Positions 10,621-21,600 of a DNA stretch of 64,000 nt are shown in pieces; the first letter of the stretch is position 1, and each line of letters starts with the position of its first letter. A program made the position numbers and the translations under genes. The stretch spans positions 34,364,850 to 34,428,849 of the forward strand of contig BTPG01000008.1 of the NCBI GenBank assembly GCA_036245525.1, given 5' to 3'. The notes under the pieces were generated by a model, which saw only the letters and a program-made list of their open reading frames with translations, ran no database searches and was not told the DNA's origin. Source of the stretch: Semisulcospira habei (lineage: Eukaryota; Mollusca; Gastropoda; Semisulcospiridae).

Positions 10621-10720
10621 CTGGTACACAGCAACCAGCAGCCATCACAGGTCAGAATCTTAGCATGTATTGTTACTGCTAACAGTGCCCGTGGCCGCAT
10701 GCAGGAGGTGTTAATTTCTT

Positions 10721-11080
10721 CTCAGTAAGCAAAGGTTTCTAAGGCCTACGACGGCCTCAGTGGACCTGTGCATGGCTGTGCGCAGGCCCACTGCGGCCGT
10801 TGTGGGCCTGGAGATGTTTTGCTCCAGGGGTTTGAAGTCAAGGCTTTGTATGCTCTATCAGAAACATGGGTTACTCAGTGCAAAAGGTTTTCGAGTCGGT
10901 GTCAGCCCAGTGGCCTTTCTGCTTGCATGCATGACAGGTTAGCATTCTTATTTATCTTCATTTGCTGTAAAAGTCTTAGATTTTGCATGCTCCACTGGGC
11001 CCATGGGTGACACCGTGCAAAAGGTTGTCGGGCTGACCTCAGCCTAAGCTGGCCTGTGCACATCAGACCGAAGACCATTC
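10721..11080. repeat. H7-related palindromic cluster
   Basis: GGCCTACGACGGCCTCAG faces GGCCGTTGTGGGCC (10741-10810), and GTGCAAAAGGTTGTCGGGCT-type segments follow to 11080. These are eroded H7 copies, possibly two side by side. Confidence 0.55.
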
Positions 11081-11258
11081 TGCTCACTGTAACTTTTACA
11101 CAGCAAATAGCACACATGAGACTTCAGCATCTGATGATTCACCTTCAAGTTCTGACCAGCATTCCCATGCTCCATTGGACACAGGGTGAATTGCTCCGCA
11201 CAGTCGGTACTTGCATCCAGATGAGCAACATATCCTCGACATCAGCCTTAGTCAAACT

Positions 11259-11322
11259 GGCTTCACACTGGTTGTCTCCCTTGATTCAGTAGTAGTGAAT
11301 TCGAGGAAGACAATCTTGAGTT
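11259..11322. repeat. H4 palindrome, degenerate
   Basis: CACACTGGTTGTCTCCCTTG faces TTCGAGGAAGACAATC. The right arm is poorly kept. The remaining 11323-12140 holds no gene that I recognise. Confidence 0.55.
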
Positions 11323-11583
11323 GACCTGAGCATGGCCTTGTATAGGTCAGCTAAGTGCAAAACTTTACACAAAACTATGCGCTAGCCAGCATAAGCTTAC
11401 GTCAGCATGAGGACCTTTTGTTCCTTATGGTTGGATGGCTGTGTGTTTCTTTGTGGCAGGGGTTGGATGCTGAACTTGTATTGAGGGTTGCATGCTCTGT
11501 GGATGCTGAAGGTTGCATGCGAACACTTGCAGGGTGTAACATACACAGTATGTGTAACACTTTTATGGTTCAGGAGACAGATC

Positions 11584-11656
11584 AACCTTGCTAGTTCCTG
11601 GGTGGTTCCAGAATTGCCCAAACTATTCTGGAACCACCCTAGAAACTAGCTTGGTA
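11584..11656. repeat. H1-related hairpin with covariant arms
   Basis: Arms GGGTGGTTCCAGAAT and CTATTCTGGAACCACCC. Both arms carry TTCC/GGAA where other H1b copies have TGCC/GGCA, so the substitution is paired. Confidence 0.8.
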
Positions 11657-12139
11657 AATCAAAATAGCATTGCCATGTGTCAAGGATGATAAGGAGCTAC
11701 AGGGTAGTAAAACTTTGGCACAAGACAGGGTCTGTGATCAGTCTCTTGTTTATTGGTCGCCATAAATGGCCAGGCATCATACCATACAACATCCATGGCA
11801 TCAGTTGAAGGTGGAAAATACATGCACAAAATTCATTATGCTGAATACATGATGTAAAAAAACAACAACCAAACAAAAAAATTGGTTTATGGTCCGCGGC
11901 AGTAATGAGAGATTCCAATGATTCAGTTTGCACAAAATGCAACTACTGACAGCACTTTCATTAGTTGTGCCATCAGAGATCTACAGATATGTTCTAGAGC
12001 TGCCAAAATAACACCTTCAGACTGAGGAGAGGCTGGAGGTGATCACAGGCATAGATTCACACTGACAGGGGCTCTGTGAATCTATATCTCCTGCAGATGG
12101 AACGAGCTGGGTGGGAGACTGCTATGCAGCAGAACCTGT

Positions 12140-12478
12140 TTTGAGTGACAACCCTTACAGGAGATCACCTGCCATTAACCCATTTAGCCCTGAGTCCCTA
12201 CAGCAGGAGATGGATTGAACATGATAATTCAAGGGCAGTGCCACATTAGCTTGGCGCCTGAAATCTGGCACTACCCTTGAAATAGCATGGTCAATCCATC
12301 TCCTGCAACTGGTACACAGTCATTAGGCAACACCCCCAAAATCTGAGAAATGGGACCTTGGGGCTAAAAGAGTTAAAGACTATCATTCAGCTGGCTATAG
12401 CCACATATGAATGAAGGTCTTAAAGGACATGTTTCACATTTTGCCCTTCCAGACTTCTCTTGAGAGAACATCCCTCTT
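12140..12478. repeat. H6 element interrupted by an H1a MITE
   Basis: H6 sequence GAGATCACCTGCCATTAA (to 12178) resumes as TTAAAGACTATCATTCAGC at 12373. It then continues to GAAGGTCTTAAAGG and a tail (CTTCTCTTGAGAGA) shared with 28640-28670 and 61360-61378. The interrupting element is 12175-12376. Confidence 0.85.
12175..12376. mobile_element. H1a TTAA palindromic MITE nested in H6
   Basis: TTAACCCATTTAGCCC to GGGGCTAAAAGAGTTAA. Its outer TTAA duplicates the TTAA found once in the uninterrupted H6 copy at 49400. The hairpin has lost part of its centre (GGCGCCTGAAATCTGGC). Confidence 0.9.
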
Positions 12479-12692
12479 TTAACCCATTTAGCCCCAAGTC
12501 CCTACAGCAGGAGATGGATTGGCCATGACAATTCAAGGGTAGTGCCAGATTAGCTTGGCGCCTTCAGGCACCAAGCTAATCTGGCACTATCCTTGAATTA
12601 TCATGGTCGATCCATCTCCTGCAGCTGGTACATAGTCGTTAGGCAATACCTCCCAAATTTGAGAAATGGGATCTTGGGGCTAAAAGGGTTAA
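12479..12692. mobile_element. H1a TTAA palindromic MITE
   Basis: TTAACCCATTTAGCCCC to GGGGCTAAAAGGGTTAA with short side left. Nearly perfect hairpin, joined by GGCGCCTTCAGGCACC with one unpaired change. Confidence 0.92.
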
Positions 12693-12842
12693 GACCACTT
12701 TTTTATGTGCAAAAAAACACACAAAAAAACCCAGTTGCTCAAAATAGGTTATGCTGTATGTAATACTGCCATGCGGAAGCATTCATTTCAAACTAAACAT
12801 AGTAAAATCCATGTAACAATTCATGATATGTATATTGCACCA

Positions 12843-13056
12843 TTAACCCTCTTAACCCCAAAGCCCCATTTCCCAAATTTTGGAGTTGTCACCTGACAAC
12901 TATATACCAGTTGCAAGAGATGGATGGACCGAGATAATTCAAGGGTAGTGCCAGATTAGCTTGGTGCCTTTAGGCGCCAAGCTAATCTGACACTACCCTT
13001 GAATTATCATGGTCCATCCATCTCCTGAGGTAGGGTCTTGGGGCTAAATGGGTTAA
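12843..13056. mobile_element. H1a TTAA palindromic MITE
   Basis: TTAACCCTCTTAACCCC to GGGGCTAAATGGGTTAA with long side left, so it is inverted relative to the 12479 copy 150 bp away. Confidence 0.92.
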
Positions 13057-13205
13057 GTAATCTAATTCTAGTCCATCAGACTACACTAAGAAAGATACTG
13101 TACATATATTTGCCAGCGACAGCTACATACCAATATACAGTGGTCTAGAAATACAACTTGCATTTCTCATGCTCTTTGCTGTAGGATATGATTAATGCTT
13201 GCTCT

Positions 13206-13414
13206 TTAACCCTTTTCATCCTGATATACTATTGCTTGAAATAAAATTAACTATGATAGTTCAAGGAAGGTACCAGGATAGCTTGGCGCCTCAGGCGCCA
13301 CTATTCTGGCACCACCCTTGAACAAAAATGGTTGATCTCCTAATCTGTAATGTATCCTTCATAGGACAATAAGCAAATTTAAAAAAAATCATTCTTAGGA
13401 CTTAGTGGGTTTAA
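13206..13414. mobile_element. H1b TTAA palindromic MITE
   Basis: TTAACCCTTTTCATCCTG to AGTGGGTTTAA. Hairpin joined by GGCGCCTCAGGCGCC; the right arm has lost AAG of CCAAGCTATT. Confidence 0.85.
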
Positions 13415-13666
13415 AGGCTTTCAGTTATGTAACAGTGCCCTTGGGCATCTGTGTAAATGAAAATCGATGCACATGTAAACGTCATGTTTACACTTAACAA
13501 AATTTCAATAAAACAAGGAAAAAATGTTTTTCACACTGAAACCAAACATGGGGCAGAGGTTCTTCAGGTATATTCTACTACAGATCAGCCCCAGTATTGC
13601 AAGCACCTGTATACCACTGTACTTGATATAATGCGCATGGATGTCTGATTCCCATGGGGATGCCCT

Positions 13667-13770
13667 GTGAGCAAAAGGTCCTCAGACTGACGTCAGAATT
13701 AGCTGGCCCACCACAGTTGTGCGCAGGTTGGATGCTACGGCTGATGTCAGCCTGAGGACCTTTTGCTCAC
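13667..13770. repeat. H7 palindrome, type copy
   Basis: GTGAGCAAAAGGTCCTCAG at left and CTGAGGACCTTTTGCTCAC at right are exact inverted copies. Between them a ~55-base centre contains further short inverted segments. Confidence 0.88.
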
Positions 13771-14260
13771 CAAGTGGTTTTTCGTCACAAGTCAGTGCTA
13801 CAATAATATGATCGTGAATAACGGGGTCTGATTTTATGGCTCCCAGTAATGTGATATACTGAAGCTCGCCTGTATTACACAGCACATAGTCATGCATGTA
13901 GACCCTGTGTGCAATGTATCTGTTACAAATATTCACAGACAAAAAAAGTGTCCACATATCCTTTGCATTCATAACATTTACAAGTACAAAACTAGGGACA
14001 GCAAGCATCCATGCAAATCATATGGGATAAACTGTTGTGTCATACAAACATTCCACAAGAAGCAATTGGTCCTTAAGGTCAAACAATGTCATCTCAATAT
14101 AGTCCATGGAACAGTGAACAATAGTTTGAAACAGTCAGAGAAAACTGACGTTTTGGGTCTTTACTGGTAAAGCCTTGGTGCAAGTAATTAAAATAAAAAG
14201 AGAGAAGTTACAGATGCAAACATGTTCCTCCACTAGAGAATTAATTATGATTTTTTTTTC

Positions 14261-14443
14261 TTAACCCACTACATCCTGAGGCTGATTTTGTAAAATTTGG
14301 TTATTGTCCTATAAAGGCTCCATCACAGATTAGGAGATAGACCAACTGTTTTAGTTCGAGGGTGGTGCCAAGCTATTTTGGCACCACCCTTGAACTATCA
14401 AATTTATTTCAAGCAATGGGTGTATCGGGATGAAAAGGGTTAA
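14261..14443. mobile_element. H1b TTAA palindromic MITE, short hairpin
   Basis: TTAACCCACTACATCCTGAG to ATGAAAAGGGTTAA. The hairpin is shortened: GGGTGGTGCCAAGCTATTTTG runs straight into GGCACCACCC, so most of the left inner arm is gone. Confidence 0.85.
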
Positions 14444-14709
14444 TACACATGCAGCTATGATGGAATTCATCGTCAACCATTCTTGGCTCTCGGTATAGTG
14501 CTTAATGTCAAGTTGATTTCTACAGGCATCACCTTGACACAACAGGTGCTCAAGACATGCATAGGATTAGGATTGCACACTGTCACTAACAGAAGCAAAA
14601 TGACCTCATTGCACTTTTATCAGGACAGTCTTATTTGCAGGACGCTTTACATACACTGTGCACATCACAAACGTACTGTTGTATGCACTGCATCATGTAA
14701 ACAACACTG

Positions 14710-14928
14710 TTAACCCTTTTCATTCTGATACACCCATTACCTGAAATGAATCTGACTGTGATAGTTCAAGTGTGGTGCCAGAATAGCTTGGCGCCTGAGG
14801 CGCCAAGCTATTCAGGCACCACCCTTGAATTAACACAGTTGATCCATTTCCTAATCTGTAATGCAGCCAGGGTTCATAGGACAATAAGCAAATTTGTAAA
14901 AAATCAGCCTCAGGATTTAATGGGTTAA
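14710..14928. mobile_element. H1b TTAA palindromic MITE
   Basis: TTAACCCTTTTCATTCTG to TTTAATGGGTTAA. Hairpin joined by GGCGCCTGAGGCGCC. The 14929-15337 stretch to its right has no recognised feature. Confidence 0.92.
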
Positions 14929-15337
14929 ATCTTATACTGATGTCCTTTTGCTGTCGTCAGTTGGTGTGCATGCTAATAATCTTCTTTATCAAACTATTCA
15001 TAGGAAGGGTACATTGTTCCGTAGACTAATAGTTATACACACAATAGCATTTGACTTGCAGATCACTATTAACACATCATAGATATCACAAATCTATGGC
15101 ACATTCAACAGATATACCATTGATGTAGTAAAACAAATGTAAATATTTGTGCATGTTGGTAAATACGTATCACATAAAATGTGAACTGGAATGTCATTTC
15201 CCTTCTGTATTCTGTGAGATCATAAAATTTGGTCCCATTTCGGCATTGAAAAAAAGGTTGTACTGGTATATACCTAAACTAATGTAACCCTCCCACTTTT
15301 GTTGTTCTTGAGCCGTGAACATACATTACAAAGAACA

Positions 15338-15402
15338 TGTTCTGTCTGTGATTTTGGACCTTATGGCTGAGGCCATAAGGTCCAAAATCACAAACCAGCA
15401 TA
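15338..15402. repeat. H3 palindrome
   Basis: GTCTGTGATTTTGGACCTTA faces TAAGGTCCAAAATCACAAAC. The loop has changed to GGCTGAGGCC, still self-complementary. Confidence 0.88.
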
Positions 15403-15477
15403 TACATACTGTTGCTGCCATGAGAGTTCATAGCAGCAAGCTGAGCATTATATCTTGATGATAATAATACATCCTGT

Positions 15478-15677
15478 CTACTTGGGTAGATTTTCCACTA
15501 TTTTCTTAATCCCAAACGCTGCTAGTGAAAAAGCTGCGGCAGCAGCCACTAGTTTCAGATAGCGGTTTGTGGCGGGTTCAAGGGAGGCAGTACTAACATC
15601 AGAGGAGGATTCCCGCTGGCCCAAGGGTACCATAGCTGCTGCCCCTTCGTCTGTAGCTGACACACTGCTCTCACGGC
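15478..15677 (-). CDS. Gene A exon 6 (terminal, hydrophobic tail and stop)
   Basis: 200 bp: two bases complete a Ser codon, 65 codons, TAG. A Ser/Thr-rich spacer (RESSSDVSTASLEP) precedes ~15 apolar residues flanked by Lys, then KKIVENLPK. A splice at AA|GTAGAC instead of the stop would leave phase 2, which does not fit the phase-0 first exon of gene B, so the stop is likely real. Confidence 0.8.
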
Positions 15678-18600
15678 CTGCAATAGAGAGTGAGAAATTT
15701 TTACTGTTGGTCAGTGTAGAAAATATTAAACAAATTAATCCATTTAGCCCTGACACACTATACATCTGGATATACATTGTAGATGGACCATGAAAGTTGA
15801 AAGAGAGTGGCAGAATAGACTGGTGCTTTTAACACAAGCAATTCTTCTTTTCTGAATTAGGTTCCTGTACTTGTATTATTTTGTCTTCATTCTTTTTTTC
15901 TTTTTTTTTTCTTTTCTTTTTTTTTTTTGGGGGGGAGGGGGGGGGGGGCAGAAAAGCTCAATGTTAACCCATTTAGCCCAACGGCCACATTTCCCAAATC
16001 CTGGAGGTATTACCAAATGACGACGTACCAGTTGCAGGAGATGGATTGAACATGATAATTCAAGGGTAGTGACAAATGAGCTTGGCACCTTAAGGCGCTA
16101 AACTCATCTGGCACTACCCCTGAATTATCATGGTCAATCCATCTCCTGTTGCTGGGCGTTGGGGCTAAATGTGTTAAATTTGCAATTCATACTGTGCACA
16201 GATAAATGTGTAACAATAACTTACTCTCGACAAAGACAGAAATGGTGCACGAAACACTGCCTTCGCTGTTAGAGGCCGTACACGTGTAGTCACCAGCATC
16301 ATCCATGGAGGCCTGGGGGATCTCCAGATAATACTGTCCCTCCGAATCGAAAATGCGCATGTGGCTGTCTGCCTGCAAGGGCTTGCCGGCTTTGCTCCAT
16401 GAGACAGTTGGCGAAGGGTTGGCTGCAACGCAAGGAAAAGTTACTTAGTGAGGATATTAATGCCAAGCAGGCTACTAAGACCGTCTCATGGTGGTACAAC
16501 TAAGTCTGGTCGGAAAGATTATCAGGAGGGTCTTTCAATAGAACTTGCTGTAAATTAATACTAAAAAGTGTATCATCTGAAAGGATCATTTCAGAATGTC
16601 ATTTTAAGGAAACAGTTAAGGTTGTAACACACCTCTGATTCATGCACCTGATTAACCCATTTAGCCCTGATGCACTACATCAGGGGATGGATTGACCATG
16701 ATAATTCAAGGGTAGTGCTGTTTAGCTTGGTGCCATCAGGCGCCAAGCTAATATGGCACTACCCTTGAATTACCATGGTCTATCCATTTCCTGGAACTGG
16801 TACATAGTTGTTTGCTGACACCTCTAAATTTGGGAAATGCAGCCTTGGGGTTAAATGGGTTAACCCATTAAGTGCTGAAACAATCAACTAGAAATGGACT
16901 GATTATGATCGTTCATGATAGCACACAAGGTTATTGGACAGACATCAGTTGCCATTGGCCCGTGCATGGCTGTGTGAGGGTCAACAGCGGCCAGATGGCC
17001 TATATGCACTTTGAAGGTGTAATGGCTATTTACCTTTAATGATGCATACAAGTTCCAGGGTACCAAGCTCCCGTACTGTAACATTCCCAGGCTGGGCCAC
17101 AAACTCAGGAATTGTCAGGCGTGCAGTCACCCTGAAAGCAACAAGTGCAATATAATTAACTCCTGAAAATGAAACTGTGAACCAAATTTAGTCATAAATC
17201 AAAACAACAGACAGACAAGCAAAAGATTTCTTGTCAACCAAATTGATTGTATATTGTATTAGTACTGTATTACTGTAATGGTGTAAAATTTGTAAATACT
17301 TGTAACCATACCTGTAGATGAAAACAAACTAACAATTAACCCTTATCATTCGGAATACACCAGTGTGTGAGATATGTATTTTTCATTAAAATGTATTTTT
17401 TTGAAAAATACTTACCGATGGTATTACTTAAAGGAAATGGTTTCTTAGCTAGTCTAATTTTAGCCCAAAATTGTTGTGTACGAGTATGGTCATGATGGCA
17501 GGTGAGGGGCGCCATAGCCCAGGCGGAAACCCGGGTAGCCTCCCTTCCGGTTCAACCACGCATGCGCCACACCACTCATACGCCAGTCAGTTTTCTTAGC
17601 GAACCAGCGGCAAGCGGGGCAGGTGGGAGGGACCTTCGAGTAATACCATCGGTAAGTATTTTTCAAAAAAATACATTTTAATGAAAAATACATTTGTTTT
17701 CTCAAAACACATTACCGATGGTATTACTTAAAGGAAGAATCCCGAGGAGGAGGCGGGTGCCGCTATAGCGACCCCATCCCCTGCCATCCTGGCCGCTCGA
17801 GTCGGCCACCCTCCCGCACTTACTTACTTACTTACGCCTGTCACCCCTACCCGGGTATAGGCCGTCGACGAGAGACCTCCAGCAACTCCTGTCCTGTGCT
17901 TCTCCTTCGATTCTACTCCAGGTGGTTCCCAGTCTCTTGATGTCTGCTTGGAGGTCTCGACGCCAGGAGTTTCTCGGCCTACCTCTTTTCCTCTTTCCCT
18001 GGGGGTTCCATGACAATGCCTGCCTAGTGATACTGGAAGCTGGCTTTCTCAGACTGTGACCGATCCATCCCCATCTTCTTCGCCCAATTTCATTCTCTGC
18101 TGTTATCTGCTCTGTTCTCTCCCAGAGTCTGACGTTGCTGATCTTCTCTGGCCAGTGGATTTTCAAAATTCTTCTAAGGCAACTGTTCATGAAGGTCTGT
18201 ACTCTGTTGACTGTGGTTTTTGTCAATCTCCATGTCTCTGCTCCATATAGGAGAACTGCTTTTACATTGGAGTTGAAAATCCGGACTTTGGTGTGTTGTG
18301 ACAGCTCTCTGGAACTCCACACTTTTTTCAACTGGAGAAAGGCTGCTCTGGCTTTACCGATTCGTGCTCTGACATCTGCATCAGTGCCGCCTTTTTTGTC
18401 TATGATCCACCCTCCCGCAACCTCCCTCTAATTTTAGCAAAGATACTTACGGCGCCTAGGGCGCCGGGAGGGAGTGTTGCGCCGCCATGATGTCCCCCAC
18501 CAGCGATAGGTTCTGGCGCTGGCTGGAGAGGTCCCTCAGGTAGAAGCGTGCGAAGGTGGTCTCCGCTCGCCAGCCCACGGCCGCCACAATGTCTTTGACC

Positions 18601-21600
18601 GCACAGTTCCGGTCGAATGCTAGGCTGGTGGCCATGGCTCTGATCTCGTGCGCCCTAATGCTCATGCGTTTGGCTGTATCAGGGGCAAGCTCCTGGTAGG
18701 CTGATCGTATCACCCACCGGAGCCAAGAGGATATCGTTTGGGCCGAGATGTCGTTTCTACCTGGGGACAGAGGAAGGAAAAGGCGGGTGCGTTCCCTGCG
18801 TATCGGCTTGGTCCGGCGCAGGTACACACGTAAGGCTCGCACCGGGTCCTGTTGTCTGGACTCCCGGGTGGAGCTTGGGTCTCGTAATGGTTGAATGGTG
18901 ACCAATTGAGGGGCCGTCAAAGGCGATCTGGTCTTGGCTAGGAAGGCCGGGTCAGGAAGCAGCTGCACCGAGCCATCAGCCCGAAACTGTAAGCAGGCAG
19001 GGCGTGCTGAAAGTGCGTGCGGCCAAAAGGAAGCAGGTCTTCCGAGTCACGTCCGGCAACCGCGCCAACTGGATCGGTTCGAAACGGGGCGAGTTGAGCC
19101 AAGTGAGTACCCAGGACAGGTCCCATCGTGGCACCAGGGATCGGCGGGCAGGACGTTGTAGACCGAAGTGGGCCATCAGGTCGGCTAGGTCTTTGCAGGA
19201 AACCGGGTCGGGCAGTCCCAAGTGTCTGTACGTGTCGGCAATCATGGCCAGGTAGCCCCGGATGGTGATCGGTGCTAACTCTCTCTTGGCTTGACTTCGC
19301 GAACGAAGATTTTATAGGAGTTGCCCACGACGTCTGCAGGCTTGTTCGTGGCTGCGGAGGCCAATCCGAGACAGGCAGGTTCGACCGCAGTGGCTGCAGG
19401 GGAAGGTATGGCCAGGGTTCTGAGCTGCGGCATCTCTGTTTTTTCTCCTGAGCCGCTTGTCCTTAAGGCTAGCTCTGTGAGAGTCCTCAAAGGAGACAGC
19501 TGCCTTGTAAATGGTGGAGCGCCAGGTGTCACGGTCCGCAGCAAGCGAAGACCACTGGTGGTGGTCGATTTGGCAGGCACTAAGTGACTTCTTGAGACAG
19601 TCTTTGTATCTCTTCTTTGGTGCCCCTCTGTCACGGTGTCCAGTAGCAAGCTCGCCGAACAGGGTGATCTTTGGTAGGCGATGATCCTCCATCCTGGAGA
19701 CATGCCCCGCCCAGCGGAGCTGTGTCCGCAGCAGCAAAGCCTCGATGCTCACAGTTTCAGCCTGTTCAAGGACCTCGACGTTGGTGACATAGTCACTCCA
19801 GTGAATGCCCAGGATGGTACGCAGGCAGCGCTGGTGGAAGCGTTCGAGGAGTCGTAGTTGGCTGCGGTAGAGGGCCCAGGACTCGGAACCATACAGCAGG
19901 GTGGTGAGGACCACAGCTCTGTACACGCTGATCTTGGTGCCTGTTTTCAGCTGTTGATTGTGCCACACCCGCTTGAAAAGTCGCCCGAAAGCGCTGTTCG
20001 CTTTTGCCAGCCTGCTGTCAAGCTCCTTGTCCAGCTTGGCGTCCGACGTGATAATGCAGCCAAGGTAAGTAAACTGGTGCACTGACTTTAGTTCAGACTC
20101 GCCAATGGTGATGTGAGGAGGGCGATACACTGTCTTGGGTGCCGGCTGATGGAGGACCTCTGTCTTTTTCAGACTGACCTCGAGTCCAAAGAGCTGGGCA
20201 GCATCTGCGAAGCAAGACGTGATGCGCTGCAGGGCTCTCTCTGTGTGTGCAACGAGGGCAGCATCATCAGCAAAAAGCAGCTCACGAATCAGTTGGTCTA
20301 GGGTTTTCGTGTGGGCCTGCAGTCGTCTGAGGTTGAACAGGCTGCCATCGAGACGATACCTGATGTACACTGCATCGTCATCATCGAGGTCCACTGTGGC
20401 CTGCTTCAACATCATGCTAAAAAAGATGGTGAAGAGGGTCGGTGCCAGCACGCAGCCCTGCTTTACGCCGTTGAGAATAGGGAATGGTTCTGAGAGGTCA
20501 TTGTTGAGTCTGACCTGGCCTTGCTGGTCCTCGTGTAGCTGGACAATCATGTTGAGGAACTTTGAGGGACAGCCAAGTCGCTCCAGGATCTGCCACATGC
20601 CTTGCCTGCTTACAGTGTCGAACGCTTTTGTTAGGTCGACAAATGTTACGTACAGCCCTTTGTTCTGCTCGCGGCACTTCTCCTGTAGCTGTCTCAGCAC
20701 AAAGACCATATCGGTGGTGCTCCTGTTTGCTCTGAAGCCACACTGGCCCTCGGGGAGTTGGTCTTCAGCGATGGCAGGTACCAGCCGATTCAGGAGCAGC
20801 CTTGCAAGGATTTTCCCAGCAATGGACAGCAGGGTAATTCCCCGATAGTTGGAACAGTCAGACTTCTCGCCTTTGTTCTTGTACAGGGTGATAATGACTG
20901 CATCACGGAGATCTTTTGGTAGTGTTCCTTCCTCCCAGCAGCAGAGAAAGAGGTCATGGAGCTTGTTGTGCAGTGCTGTGCCTCCATGTTTCCAGATCTC
21001 TGGCGGTATTCCATCAATGCCTGCTGCTTTGCCACTCTTGAGCTGGTGGATGGCTGTGAGGGTCTCTTCAGCGGTGGGCGGTTCGTCCAATTCAACCTTT
21101 ACTGGGAGGTGTGGGATTTGTAGGACGACTGCTTCTTGAACAGTGCGCTCAGCGCTGAAGAGGCTCTGAAAGTATTCCGACCAGCGGTTCAAGATGGAGG
21201 TATTATCTGTGAGGAGTGCCTGGCCATTCGCGCTTCGCAGGGGACTTTGTACCAGGTGCCTGGGACCATACACTGCTTTCAGTGCTTCGTAGAAGCCCCT
21301 GTAGTCACTATTGTCAGCACAAAGCTGGGTCCTCTGTGCAAGTCTGGTCCACCACTCATTCTGGAGATCTCTGAGCTTGCGCTGGAGACTACTGCAGACG
21401 AGGCGGAAGGCAGACTTCTTCACAGGGCAGGAAGGCTGGGCTAGGTGGGCCTGATGGGCGGCTCTTTTTTTTGCTAGGTGTTCCTGGATCTCTACATCGT
21501 TTTCGTCAAACCAGTCTTTGTTCTTCTTTCTGGCGAAACCCAAGACTTCTGCAGAGGATTTTGCAATAGCAGTTTTCAGTTGTTCCCAAAGTGTTTCAGG

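Noticed and set aside
10902..11117. Possible exon between gene A and gene B
   Set aside because: No Ig or other motif; it overlaps H7-like inverted repeats and the splice phases do not link 16225 to 10620.
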